NCBI GenBank assembly: GCA_003254925.1
Contig: QANZ01045516.1
Span: 1,923-65,922 of the forward strand
From: Chamaecrista fasciculata
Taxonomy: Eukaryota; Streptophyta; Magnoliopsida; Fabales; Fabaceae
Reading direction: 5' to 3'
Length of the DNA stretch: 64,000 bases
Shown: positions 50,706 through 62,800 of the stretch, piece by piece
Numbering within the stretch: position 1 is the stretch's first letter
How the letters are laid out: each line of letters opens with the position of its first letter
The notes under the pieces: generated by a model
The model's input: only the letters and a program-made list of their open reading frames with translations
The model's database searches: none
Told to the model about the DNA's origin: nothing
Position numbers and translations under genes: made by a program

Positions 50706-53700
50706 TCAGCCCAAAATTTTCTTCCTGATCTGCAAGAAAAGTCAAACATATACAATATTGATATCAGTATTCATAAGAAATGAACATAAAGGAGATTCTC
50801 TTAAGCACTTCAAGAGATAAAGAAAGAGAGAAATTGAATATAGAGAACAGTTGATCTTATAGGGTTTATTTTTCTATTTCAATCACACTCCAAACTTTAT
50901 AAAAATTTTATTGAGAAAATTTACTATTTGGTTCGTCAATTTTCATACTTCCAATGATTTAGTCCTTGAATAATAGAAATACACTATTTAATCCTTAAAT
51001 AACTACAAGCGCCAACTAGTTAGTCCCTGGAGCCTTTCTCTGTTACTTAAGTTGGTGGTGTGGCTGTTAAATACACATGTGGCATCACTAAATACCACAT
51101 ATTAATTTCATATATACAAAAAAGTGGAAAGAATGACCACAATGAGTCTTAATCTCCATTACTTCCCCTAAATTTTGCAGTAACAGGCTTGCAACAGCTA
51201 TGGTTTAAGAATAGCATCGCAACTGGAGTTCATTTTTTGCCTTCTCTTCCTCCAAATATGCATGAGTTGCAAATGTAAGAATAATGACCACAATAAGTTT
51301 CAATCTCAGTTTCACCATTCTTATCGATTTGAAGCTAGTGAAGTCAATGGTCTTCGGTTTAGGTTTTTGTTTGATTTTTCAACTAATTAGAATGCTATAA
51401 TAGCATTCAACGGAACCACGTCAACAATTAACATTCATACCATCATATTAATTGGAAAATAATGTCTGAGGGGCTAAATAGTTGACGGTTATAAAAAAAT
51501 CAAGAACCGGTTGAGTCGTGAGTTTCTATATTTTAAGGACTAAATCGTTGATTTGGTAAAAATAAAAGGATCATGTTTTTCTCAAATTTCATATGTTGAA
51601 ACTTAAGAGAATGAATCTAATTCTATATCAATCAAAAGGATCAACAAAAGAACAAACATATATACCTGAGGGAGCTTTTGGCGAAAGATGACATCAAGCC
51701 TTGCATCAAGAGTGTTCTCCAACACTATCTTCCCATCCTCTGATGCCAATACTATTCCTCCAGAGCTGAGTTATAATAAGTCAACTCAATTAAACTATAA
51801 CTTATATTTTCGTTGTCATAATTTGTATTAATTAACGATAAGTTAAAGTGTACTTGTGATCCTATATTTTTTGTTCAAGTCTCAATTTGATCCCGTATTT
51901 TTTTTTGTTTCACTTTTGTTCTCATATATTTTGGTCAGGTTGCATATTTGGTATCATATCTTTGTAAAAGATTTCACATTATGGGACTAACGGTAAGACT
52001 TTTTGCAAAGATATGGACCAGATCTACAACAAAAAAAATATGAAACAAAAAATACAATAAAAAAATACATGATCAAATTAAGACTTGAACAAAATATATG
52101 AGACTAAAAATATACTTTGATCTTAAGAATATGAATGAAAGAATGTAGATATATATATATATACCAATAGGGCTCATGGGAGTGAGAAATGGCAGATTTA
52201 GGAGTTGAAGGAAGATAAACACGTTCATCAAATGTTATCTTTGGGGGTTGAACTTTGGCTTTCTCTGAATATTCCTTCTTGATTTCATCTAACATTGATT
52301 CCACTAGCTTCTTATCTACCTCTCTGCAACGCAATATCACTGATGGTTCCTTCAGCCTCACTAAACCCTACCAGATAAAAAAAAACCAACAAACTCGTCA
52401 AGATGTGAAGCACAAACACTGATACAGACACGAAACACATTATGGATAAAATCACATAGAAAATCAACTAAAATTTTAGAATTACATAACACGACAGTGT
52501 ATATATATATATTGTAGTTCCAATAATAGACAATAAATGAAAAAATAAATAAAAATTGGTTAAAGTGTAAATTTGGTCTTATATCTTTTGCTGAGTTTCC
52601 AATTTTATCCGGTATCTTTTCTTGTTGCACTTTTAATCTTATATCTTTGCTAAAGGTTCCAATTTGGTCCCATATCATTTTTTATCTCATATCTTTTGGT
52701 CAAGTTGCAGAATTTGTCTCATGTTTTTGTAAAAGGATAAACTATCAGTTGATCTTTTTGTAAAGATATGTGACCACTTCTACACTTGACCCAAAGATAT
52801 AGGACTAATTCTACAATCAACCCAAAGATATAGGACCAAATCTGCAAAAAAAAAAAAATGAGACCAAAATGAGAATTGACCCAAAGATATGAGACCAAAA
52901 GTGCAACAAAAAAATATATGAAATTAAATTGGAAATTGAGCAAAAGATACGAAACCAAACTTACACTTTGACCAAAATAAAACTTCATAAATCTTAATGA
53001 AAAATTAAAAAATTATGTACCTGGACAATCAATGTTTTAAGGAGTTTCTTATAGAGTTTCTTATCGTTAACGACTCGTGAAAGGGCCTTGCTTGCATCAT
53101 CCTTAATGGCATTCACCACTTCATCTTGTGCTTGAAGTACTTTTATACGTGACGCACTCAATTGCATCGAGTATTCTCTGTATATATATATATATATATT
53201 TAACGACTGGGGTTAGAAAACTATGTTTTTCATTGATATCATAATAAATTAATAAAAGAACCTAACTTACATCTTTTTACGAACATCATTTTGTGTGGCT
53301 TTTCGTTCATACTCTTGTTTGATCTTTTTCTTCTCATCATCGAGTAATTGAAATTTCTCGACGTTGAATTCCTGTAAATACAACATCGTTATGATAATAT
53401 TGACACGAGATTTTCATCGTTAACATAATTTGGTATCGTGTTACACTTTAGGTCTCATATATTTGAGTCATATTGCAGAATTGGTCTCATATTTTTTAAT
53501 TAGGTTGCAGAATTAATCTCATATCTTTGAAAAAGATTCCATATTGTGACCTGATGACCTCTTGGTCACTTGAGAACAACCTTACCGCCAAGGCTCTGGC
53601 TGACCAAAATATATAAGAATAAAAATATAACAAAAAAAGTTACGAGACTAAACTAAGACCTAAGCAAAAGATATGAAACCAAGAGTGCACTTTGAACTAT

Positions 53701-53849
53701 ATATATATATATTCTTAAAGTAGTTTTTTCACAACGAAAATAAATACCTCTTCGGCAGCGACAGAGATTTCGTTGGCTTTTTCTTCAGCTTCTTGCCGAA
53801 TGAATCTGATCATCTGTTGGATCTGCCTTGACACATCTGCGTCGTTCAT
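50706..53849 (-). CDS. VHA-E: V-type proton ATPase subunit E
   Basis: Six exons on the minus strand: 53849-53748, 53371-53271, 53177-53021, 52367-52165, 51765-51666, 50729-50706. The 687 bases give 228 residues against about 230 in Arabidopsis VHA-E1. The protein is the E stalk subunit, which with G forms the peripheral stator linking the ATP-hydrolysing V1 head to the membrane part of the vacuolar/endomembrane proton pump. Diagnostic stretches are MNDADVSRQIQQMIRFIRQE, EYSMQLSASRIKVLQAQDEV, RLKEPSVILRCR, SGGIVLASEDGKIVLENTLD, ARLDVIF and the end IRKKILG. Charged heptads in residues 20-75 suit the N-terminal helix paired with subunit G. The last coding exon has only 24 bases. The introns carry several MITEs. 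Confidence 0.94.
50912..51586. mobile_element. Long-TIR element in VHA-E intron 5
   Basis: The left end tgagaaaatttactatttgg and the reverse complement of the right end (tgagaaaaacatgatccttt) face each other, and inner phrases match (ccaatgatttagtccttgaa; aaggactaaatcgttgattt). Flanks aaattttat and aaatttcat suggest an imperfect 9-base duplication. It occupies most of the 936-base intron before the final 24-base exon. Confidence 0.55.
51843..52125. mobile_element. MITE (ggtctcatatctttt family) in VHA-E intron 4
   Basis: The arm agtgtacttgtgatcctata, gttcaagtctcaatttgatc faces its reverse complement gatcaaattaagacttgaac, tgagactaaaaatatacttt. The centre has cttttacaaagatatg-type phrases. No coding capacity. 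Confidence 0.6.
52558..52975. mobile_element. MITE (ggtctcatatctttt family) in VHA-E intron 3
   Basis: The left arm aaagtgtaaatttggtctta, ccaattttatccggtatctt is matched by the right arm aaattggaaattgagcaaaa, gaaaccaaacttacacttt. The central part repeats the phrase tgacccaaagatatgaga three times. It belongs to the same family as the insertions in introns 1 and 4. Confidence 0.65.
53436..53697. mobile_element. MITE (ggtctcatatctttt family) in VHA-E intron 1
   Basis: The left arm gttacactttaggtctcata faces the right arm gatatgaaaccaagagtgca, ctttgaac. The inner phrases (ttggtctcatattttttaat, gcagaattaatctcatatct) match the copies in introns 3 and 4. Confidence 0.6.
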
Positions 53850-54010
53850 CTTTCCTTATAACTATAAATTTGCAGAAAGTTAAATAATTACGAACACAAT
53901 TAAGTAATGTTGTTGTTTTATGTGTAAATATTTTGTTGCTAATGCTATACTACAAACTCAAAGAGCATGAGAGAATGCAAGAGTATTTATATATCTAGTG
54001 ACTAATTAGT
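53850..54010 (-). promoter_or_regulatory. VHA-E core promoter and leader
   Basis: On the minus strand a strong TATA box (atatataaatact, plus-strand 53982-53994) lies about 135 bases upstream of the ATG at 53849, putting the likely transcript start near 53955 and the leader at about 100 bases. No upstream ATG that would clearly interfere was identified. Confidence 0.5.
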
Positions 54011-54240
54011 TATCTCCATGTTAATCGTGTTCATTTCATAGATATGCTAGCTTTTAATCATGATGATAGTTAAATTAATTATTGAAAAAAAAAGAGGAAG
54101 GTAGTTAATTAGTTAAGCTTTCGTCCACAAGATTATTAGTTAGTCGCGATATTCAGGGGTTGAATTGAACCAAATCATTCTTGGCCAAAAAATATTCTCA
54201 TCCGTAATTCATAATTAGAGAGAGAGAGATAGAGAGACGT

Positions 54241-54269
54241 GCCTAATTGTCCAACATAATTGCGAGCCC

Positions 54270-54306
<37 letters not shown>

Positions 54307-54880
54307 TTTAAAAATTTAAAGTTAAAATTTTTAAAATATTATCAACGATTTTAGATTATAAATTTAAAATTATTTAGTTATGCCTATGATCTTTGGATAG
54401 ATCGATTTTATTTTAACATATGCATTTAAAATATATTTATTTTTTTATTAAGTACTGAAATATTGTGAGACAGATATTAGATATTTAGATATAGATATTC
54501 AATATAAACTTTAACAAAATCTTTCGAGTATTTAATTGTGCAACATAATTGCGAGCCCGTATATATATATATATATATAAAGTTTAAAAAATTTAAAGTT
54601 AAAATTTTTAAAATATTATCAATAATTTTAAATTATAAATTATAAATTATTTAATTTTATCATTAATGATGAAGTATATCAAACTAATGATAATTTCCAT
54701 ATCATAAGATTGTAGTTATGGCTTTGATCTTTGGATAGATCGATTTTATTTTAACATATGCATTTATATGGTAAAATATATTTATTTTTTTTATTAAATA
54801 CTCGAAAGATTATGAGACAGATATTAAATATTTAGATGTAGATATTTATATGATAAAATATACTTATTTATGGTAAAATT
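54241..54880. repeat. Tandem duplication, about 300-base unit
   Basis: Two copies (about 54241-54530 and 54531-54880) share caacataattgcgagcccgt, a (TA)n run, ttaaagttaaaatttttaaa, gatctttggatagatcgatt and acatatgcattta. The second copy has an insert of about 60 bases near 54660. Confidence 0.7.
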
Positions 54881-54883
54881 GTT

Positions 54884-55255
54884 AGGATTCACAGTAGTAT
54901 CTCCTAATAATATTTATAGATTAAACAAATATATAAGATTGCGAAAAATCAAGAAGAATAGATGAACACAAGTATTTTATCGTGGATCGGTCAGTGTGAC
55001 CTACATCCACCCAAGAACAAGGAAACTTCACTATAAAGAATTAGAGTTTACAATAACCCGATGAATGATTCACCTTTCAAGTCTTACCTCCACAATTAAC
55101 TATTAGTTTATTTATAGGCATCCCAAACTTTAGATCTACAAGGATTACTAAACCTAAGCCCAATATGCCCAAATACTTAATTCCTTAGCACTAAGAATTC
55201 TATCCTAAAACATATAGTAACTAACTGAAATACAAACCACATTAAAAGATTATTC
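54884..55255. repeat. LTR-like fragment
   Basis: It begins tgttaggattcacagtagta and contains acacaagtattttatcgtgg followed by atcggtcagtgtgacctaca, wording typical of plant copia LTRs. No partner LTR, primer site or coding part was found in the window, so a solo or partial LTR is the most that can be said. Confidence 0.4.
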
Positions 55256-56174
55256 AAAATTTCTAAATTTTAGTAAGTAAGATTATAATCTTTACAAAAA
55301 TAATATAGATATATATAGATTAATATGAACTTTTCACAAAGCATTAACATGTGCTATTTCCTTACTTTTAATTAATATTGTGCATCTTTACCTTGGGATT
55401 TGGGCGGACTTCTATGGACTTAGCCTCAATCCATTTGAAAACATAATCAACAACAAATAATATATAATAATGATCAAATGAATAGGAAAAATGTTAGAGC
55501 TGCTATATGAAAATAAAAAAAACAACTAAAATAAGAACAAAATAAAACACAAGGGACAATAATTTTTTCATCACACTTTAATTTACCACAATCATTTTAT
55601 TAAAAAATAAGATGCAATCATACAACTTCATTCGTCATTTCTCAACAGATATATCATTGAAAATTGACCATTAAACTCTCATTACAATAATTCATTGCTA
55701 CTAAATATATTTATTGCCAATTAAAAGAAAAACCATATAGAATGAAACTTACTCCAAGACTCAATATATATAATTGTATATTAATGCACCAAATTAAAGA
55801 GAAACACCTATATAAATAAATTAATGTTTGGCAATGTCCCAATTTCTAAACATTTATTTTGATATTACATTAATGATATATAATATTTATTTATATAACA
55901 TACAAATCACAAAATTCAGAACACACAAAATTAATAAAATAATACTTCAATAAATAGTTTCAAAATTGATTCACCCAAGACGGTGAGTAATCAAATATTC
56001 AACTTCTTTTCCAAAGCATTATGAATAAAATCCACCAACTTTTTTCTTATACAATAATATACCCCAATGCATTCACAGCTAGTAAAATTCACATATATGT
56101 TATTCGTCTATTAAATTTCCATCTTATGGAATAAACACAAACTTAACTAATTTTTAACCATATCATACATATTT
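55256..56174. other. AT-rich intergenic DNA, no gene seen
   Basis: No domains and no paired ends. It ends at the left target duplication of the hAT element. Confidence 0.5.
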
Positions 56175-56182
56175 GTTGGCAA

Positions 56183-56961
56183 CAAGGTTGTCAAACTCGA
56201 GAGTTTAACCAAACTCGTGGAGGGGGTAAACTCGGATCGTAAACTCGGATCGTAAACTCGCCGAGTTTACCTACGTATGCAGAATAAAATTTACACATAT
56301 ATATCATTTTCTTTAAGTGTAAATTTAAATCAAAATACATTCATAAATCATATTACATACTCATTTCCTAGTCACAAACTCACATTCATCCATTCATAAA
56401 TCATACATTAACATATTCACATTAACATACCCAAACTCACATTCATACATTCACAAACTCACAGCCGATGAAATAACAAAGAAAGATTAGGTTTATATTG
56501 ACACATACCCAGCGGCAACGAGCAGCGACAGCAGCAGGGGAAGGCGTCGACGGCATCGACGGCGTCGTCGGAAGGCGTCGACGACGCGGCGAGTTGCAGA
56601 AGGTAGAGCAAGTCGAAGAAGGGAGAAAATTTTGAAGGCAAGTCGCAAGAGGCAGAAAAATTTGGGAAATTGTCGAAGATAGATTAGGTTTAGGGTAATT
56701 TTAAGTGTGGGCCGGTTTTTTTATGGTTGGTTTTTTTTTTGCTGAATGGGTTGATTTTATTTGACAAAGACCGAAAAAAAAAAAAAAATAAAGGAGTGAA
56801 CTCGCCGAGTTTACTGCAAACTCGCGAGTTTACCGAGTTTACGAGTTAAAACTCGAGTTTGCTCCGAGTTCACCTCAGGTCCGAGTTTGAGCCGAGTTTA
56901 CACGATTTTAGGGGGTAAACTCGGCGAGTTTACGAGTTAAAACTCGAGTTTGACAACAATG
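56183..56961. mobile_element. hAT element with GC-rich core, 779 bases
   Basis: The left end caaggttgtcaaactcgaga and the reverse complement of the right end (cattgttgtcaaactcgagt) match. An exact 8-base duplication gttggcaa flanks it (56175-56182, 56962-56969). Subterminal DNA is packed with aactcg/cgagtt motifs (for example 56205-56270 and 56797-56950). The core at 56510-56600 is rich in gtcgacg and agcagc, which contrasts sharply with the AT-rich surroundings. The minus-strand 60-codon ORF there has no domain. Confidence 0.75.
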
Positions 56962-56969
56962 GTTGGCAA

Positions 56970-57350
56970 CCAATTCTGAATAAATCATCAACCACAAATA
57001 TGACAATATAACCAATTATCACATATTATCTTCCTTTTGAACTCATTAGACAAGTCACCATAAACAAATTTCATTTCACAATAAACTTATCTAGTAGCAC
57101 CCAAATTCATCACCCAACATATTGATTTCTCGATCACATGTTGAACTCAATTATCATACATGTCACCAGAGGCCTCTCAATATTATAAATATTGAGGAAT
57201 ATCTTTTTTTTTAAAAAAACATATTTCATATTTAAACATGAGACTAGAGTGTGTACCTCTTGTAGAACCACATTTCCATGAAATCCATTTCTATTTCCAG
57301 AAGTCACTAACACCCATTCTTACTTTTAGTAGCTACTTCCATATAAAGAT
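56970..57350. other. Intergenic DNA, no gene seen
   Basis: No recognisable feature; it leads into the LTR-like block that starts with tgtcacaaccc. Confidence 0.45.
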
Positions 57351-59121
57351 GTCACAACCCCCTTTATGAAGGCACGTGACCGGCACAGACATGGGCCGAA
57401 CTCATGCCGTAAGCCTACCCACCATACAATTCATATCACATAACACATCATCAACCTGACAATATAGTATATTCACATTTAGCGATGCTTAAACATTCAG
57501 AACCTCACAGTTGGAGGTGTAACTGTCAATCTGCCAATTCTAGTAACATTCAGTCAATGCAACCATCATTTCAACATAACCAAGTGAGTGAACTATCGGG
57601 AAATCTCTTACATAATAAAGTTACTAAAAAATAGTACTACACGATACCCAAATCCCTTCCCTAAGTACTAGTGGAGCTGACAAATCTAGAATTTATACAA
57701 ACTTCACTCAAAACCAAAATCACCCACATGGACAAGGATGTGGGCTTTAAGTCAGCTCCCTCTCGAAGCAGATGAAGTGGCCTGATCAACACCTGGATCT
57801 GAAAATGTAAAAGGAAAGGGGTGAGTCGAAACTCAGTGAGCGGCTAACCCATCCTAGTTGTGGTGTAGGGCTCCACCACGTATGGTAAGGGGTAGCCCAC
57901 CCAAATCAACAATCATGAGCAAGGATAAAGCATATCTATACATCCAACTTCAATAACCCAACACAGACTACGACTTAGAACGCACAAAAAATTAAGTGAC
58001 AATAAAAATAACAACGTGATGGGGGAGGATTGTAAGACATTCAAGTGAAATAAGGAACCAATGAATAAATAAATAAATATATAAACATTTGTTTGAAAAC
58101 AAAACAAAAAGAGGAAACAAAACTTGTAGTAAAAGAACTTAAGAAAGATAATAAAAATGATCAAATTTAAGAAAATAGCACAATTTAGCAAGATTATAGG
58201 AAGAACGATAACAATTTTTTTATTAAGGTTAAAATAGTTTTGGGAACAAGTAAGAAACCACTTAAAAGAAAATAATTTAAGAAATTTGAAGACTTACAAG
58301 GAAAACGACCATTTTTAGCATGAAATTTGTAGAAATGTTTGCATTAGCACTATGAGGGAGTTAATAACGAAAAACATCAAGTTATACAATGAGAATTACT
58401 TTAATAAAAGAGAAGGGTTTCGTTGAAAGTACTGATTTAGGACAAAGATTCATCTTCATAGAAAGGAAGATAACATAGATAAGTCATAAAATTTCCCAAA
58501 GACAACTATATCTATACATTCTCCTATTAAACAAGTAATAATACAAAGACAGTCCAGAGTTGCCATCCCAACCATTAACACATGACAACATCAAGCAAAC
58601 TTAAATTCACAACCAAATAGGATTTCAACAAGTTCCTCAAATTTATCAAAACTCAGCTGGGCTTTACGTATCGCCGTCCCTAACATTCACATTTTCATTT
58701 CCAATTCCAACCTGGGCGTTACGTATCGCCGTCCCCAGGGGTTCCTCACTTTCATATCCATTTACTTACTTAGGTCCTTATCCACTGGGCGTTACGTATC
58801 TCCGTCCCCAAGGATTTCTCATTCCCATATTCGCCTTCTTTCCTCTTGGACGTTACGTATCGCATACAAACACAACACGATACAACACGAGAACAAATCA
58901 ACTCAGCCAAATCAGAACATACAACATACTGGGAAAGAAATAAATATTTAATTCAGGATCCATACACATCATAAATGGACAGATAAATTAGTAACCAGAA
59001 CCAAACTATTATCATCAACACAGTTTCTCAGTGTAGTTCAGTTTTCCATGGAGTTCATATTCAAACACAAGCATTTTTTGAACATTAGAAATCTGTCAAG
59101 GAAATGTTTTCCATGGAGTTC
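57351..59121 (-). repeat. Gypsy-type LTR-like segment, left
   Basis: It begins tgtcacaaccccctttatga and holds typical long-LTR phrases (gccgtaagcctacccacca; gtgagtcgaaactcagtgag). About 58665-58865 carries a tandem repeat. Part of it (ccgtaagcctacc.., near 57408) has a diverged counterpart at 60330 in the right-hand segment. It is probably an LTR related to, but not identical with, the one at 60301-62800. A copia LTR interrupts at 59122. Confidence 0.45.
58665..58870. repeat. Tandem repeat (gttacgtatcgccgtcccc)
   Basis: Four copies of the core (g)gcgttacgtatcgccgtcc or a close variant start near 58671, 58728, 58788 and 58850, about 60 bases apart, with diverged spacers. It lies inside the LTR-like segment. 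Confidence 0.7.
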
Positions 59122-59564
59122 TGATAGTATCCCAAGAAAATAAACTCGAAAGCAGTAAATAAATTCCACAAGTGTAAGAATCTTAAACACTTGGCCAAAG
59201 AAGGATAATTCTCATATATGATTCCGCGTGCTTACAATCCAGAGAAATAGAGTATTTATAATGGACTACACCAACTAGAATGCTAAAACTAAGGAAGCAT
59301 GACAAAGTAAATGACAGTAATGGGAAATAACAGACTCAACGTGTACCCTAACTAGGATTAAAAATAAATAGAAAATAATGAAAAGAGCTGGATGCATGAA
59401 ACTACTCAGAACGTGGTATAGAGATGCCAAGTGAGTGCTAATCTGCTGTCATGGGCTGTTCTGCAGAACCAGCAGCCTTTAATGGGCCTTTCCTCCTTGA
59501 ATAAGTCTTGATGGGCTTGTTGGAAGATTGCTTAGAGGGCTGGATCTCAGTTGGGCTGCTATCA
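59122..59564 (-). mobile_element. Copia-like LTR with adjoining PPT
   Basis: 443 bases from tgatagtatcccaagaaaat to gggctgctatca, with inverted tgatag/ctatca ends. The next bases (atgctcccccc, 59565-59575) are a polypurine tract on the minus strand, so this is the 3' LTR of a minus-strand element inserted into the gypsy-type LTR. Beyond about 59660 nothing more of it is recognisable, so it is a truncated fossil. Confidence 0.6.
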
Positions 59565-59982
59565 ATGCTCCCCCCTTGGAAAAGTGTTTGGATTTGTTTG
59601 TGGATACAAAAGAAGAGGTGTAGACTTTCATATGGTTCGTGAACTGGAAAAACCAATGCTTCTAATAACTTACAATTTCTGATGTTTTTCTAACTTTTCT
59701 TTGTGTGTAACATTAAAGTTTGAAACATTTGGCTCCTTCATAAAGATGTTGGTTTAGATTCCTTTGTGTAGTTTATCTAGCATTAAAGTAATGTTGTTAT
59801 TAAATTGAATCTTTAAACTTATCATTGCCTAGTTCTGAAAAATCATCACGATAGAGGTTTTTATTGATACCATGGAATTCCAAAAATGAAGTGTTATTAG
59901 GTAGAGACATTAATGTTATCAAAAGCACTTCTAACATTTTTAATTCGTTACTTATTTTCAATTTTTCCCTTCAAAAATTAAA

Positions 59983-60300
59983 GGCAAAAGTACATTTTTC
60001 GTCCCCAAACTTTAAATCAACTTTCAATTTTGTCCCTAATGTTTTTTTGCCATCAATTTCTTAATATTTCATATTTTGGTCCATTTTATCCTTTGACTAA
60101 GTTTTTTCAATAAATTAATGACAAACTTCATTTTTTCTTTCAATTTGAATTAGGATTAAAGTTTCATTTACTTTCAATTTTACATTACATGTCATTAGCT
60201 ATGTAGAATTTGTCATTAATTGTTTCCTAAAGTAAGAACAATGGATAAATAAATTAAAAAAAAAAATAATTGGGAACGAAATTGACAACAAAAAAAAAAT
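59983..60300. mobile_element. MITE of the ggcaaaa family
   Basis: The left end ggcaaaagtacatttttcgt and body (tcaattttgtccctaat, tcattttatcctttgacta) match the MITE at 10986-11363. The right part (gggaacgaaattgacaac) is its facing arm, but the last bases are replaced where the LTR-like sequence resumes. Confidence 0.6.
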
Positions 60301-62800
60301 ATTGGGGGCACGAATATGGGCCTAACCCATACCGTAAGCCTACCTGTACGCACATCACAACAAGCAACATAACATCAACTTGATAATAACATCAGCCTAC
60401 TTGTCTCACTTAGAATAAAAGTAAACCATGGCTATGTTCAAAGTTTTCCCCTATAGGACAATCAATAAAAGAACAGTAATCCAGTAGTAACATTCTAGTC
60501 AGCCAGCGTAAACAATATCGAAACTCACGATCATCAATTCATTAAGCAAGTAATGGTTCAACATAATCAAGAAATCAGCCAATCAAGTCACAAATGATTC
60601 ACAAGTGGCATTCATAATCAGTATCTTCATTCTGCCTCAACTCATGCATGAGGAGCTTCATCTCAATATCATCACCTCAACCCCTCGGGGAGCACGCAAG
60701 TCATCTCCTCAACCCTTGGGGGAGCATACATATCACCTCCTCAACCCCTTGGGGAGCACACAAATCATCTCCTCAACCCTCGGGGGAGCACACACATACA
60801 CAACCATTTCACAAATGATCAACAATATCAATCATATCCAAATACACACTTTATGCATGGACATTGCGTTCTCAGAGGCCTAAAGTCAAGTTGAAAGAAT
60901 AATAGAAATATTCAATTTTAAGTAGATGTTAACAGCCACCATCTCAACAAACATTAACAATATCAATCATCTCTTTAGCAACATCAAAAACCCTCCACAG
61001 GGCCGTGATAAGAAAGTCACTCACCTTGCTCTGTTGGATAGACGATGACTCCTTTTTGCTTATGATCCACGATTGGTGCAAGAGAATCTATAAACACAAG
61101 CATAAACAAGATTCAACCACCAAGTTGAAGGATTGACCTCCAATTACTCAAAGGTCCAATTCTTTACAAACTAGAAAATACTTTCATATGACCCTTAATT
61201 CCTATCACCTATCCCAAACCCTTACTTGTGCTCATCTAGAGTCCTAACACCTAACCAAAGATCAACAAGAGGCTTGGGTATCAATTTGGGAGCTTAAGCA
61301 ATGTTTGAAATCGAAATATTCATCTAGAATTCACAATCATGCCTGTAAACACATGCCATAATCCAATTCTCAAAAACTTGTCATTATTCCTTCCTTACAC
61401 CTTAAACCTGAATATGTTGACCATCATATTTAAAATTCAAGATTATTGTTTTAAACCTTTCCATAATTCCAAAAGATTCCATTTATACATTAAAACTATC
61501 AAAATCACTAATAAGGACCAATTAGCAACTTTAAAGTTCCATACCTGACAACCAAATTTCCAAATACTCATACTTATTTCTAACAGATGCATTAGAACAT
61601 ATTTTTATCATCCAAATAACTCATCCAAACTAACAATTCCAAGAAAGCAATAAGATTTGATAAAAAAACCCAAATTTCCCAAATTTTCGTCATTCTTGAA
61701 CCCTTGGGTAAAAACAGTCCCTACACTCAAGATTTTGGAGTTTTAATAGCTTCTAGAGGTACCCAACATGATATGTTATCATTAAAGGTTCATTCTAACC
61801 AAGAAAATCAAGAAACAATGAAGAAATTGATGTTTTTCGGACATGCCTACATTGTGGCCGAAAATGAAAGCAAAGTGGAGGAAATGGGGAAATCCATCAA
61901 GAACAGTAGAAATGTGGGTTTTCAACAACCAAAGCATGATCTAGAGGAACAATTTCATCACTATACAGCAGCAAATCTCAGTTTTATAGCAGTAAAATTC
62001 ACAGTTTTGAAAAAAAGCAACCAAATGGAAATGGAAGGGTGAAAACTTACCAAATGAAGGAGAAACCAAGAAAGGAAGGAAGGAAGGGAGGAGGACGGTG
62101 GAAGGGTCAGAACTGGAGTCTCCGGCGGTGCAGAAAGGTCGCCGGAGGTTGGTGGTCGGCGGCCTAGACAATGGTGGTGCAAGGGAGTGGCAATGGTGAA
62201 GAGAAAGTGAGAGACGAAGAGAGTGACGAGTGTGTATGAAAGAGGGAAAGGGTCGTTCGTTTTTTTTTTTTTTGAGTTGGGATGGAAAAATCTGCAGATT
62301 TCTAGAGGCTAGAGTAAGATTAAATTTAGATTAAGGATCCCAAAATTTGTAATTTACAGAAATGCCCCAAATCATTTATAACAACTTCAAAATGATCCGA
62401 AAACTCAAAATTTTAGAAATGGAATTTTTTAACCAAAGTTTTACTGTTGGATTTGTTTCAACGAGTAGATTTTAACTATGCAATTTGTTTTTAAAAGCTC
62501 CACCTCTAACATATTTCAGTTCCTACTCGAAGGTGTCATTTGTCAGGCCTAAAGAAAAACCCTGATCAAATTTTAAATTCCGTTTGCTCCCAAATTTTTA
62601 CCACAAGCCTGATAAAATATGAGGATAGAATATGCCAATTAAAATTCTAAATTATTGTGTTTGCTAATTTCTAAAAATTTTAAGCTAAAAATTTCTAATA
62701 CCGGCTTAAAACTAGCCTAAAACTCTCTAGAATTGCTAAAGGCCTCTAATACTAATCTAATCTCCCCTAAAACTCTACTCTAATTTCCTAGGACCTCACA
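60301..62800 (-). repeat. Gypsy 3' LTR (left edge uncertain)
   Basis: The right edge is clear: ggacctcaca ends at 62800 and is followed by the polypurine tract of the gypsy element. The left edge is blurred by the MITE. It holds a four-copy tandem repeat (60657-60795) and a GC-rich patch near 62085-62165 (ccggcgg, gtcgccggagg). The 112-codon ORF at 61704-62042 lies wholly in the LTR and has no domain. Confidence 0.55.
60657..60795. repeat. Tandem repeat (cctcaaccc..ggggagcac)
   Basis: Four copies of about 35 bases: (a)tc(a/t)cctcaaccc(c/t)(t/c)(c/t)gggg(g)agca(c/t)(a/g)c, spaced near 60672, 60707, 60742 and 60772. It is part of the LTR. Confidence 0.75.

Noticed and set aside
60657-60795. 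CRISPR-like array of 35-base repeats
   Set aside because: The units are directly adjacent with no unique spacers, lie in an LTR and belong to a plant genome.
61704-62042. 112-codon ORF as a small gene
   Set aside because: It lies wholly inside LTR sequence, has no domain, and its coding look is not supported by anything else.
62085-62165. GC-rich coding exon in the gypsy LTR
   Set aside because: Short, both frames low complexity; better taken as part of the LTR.
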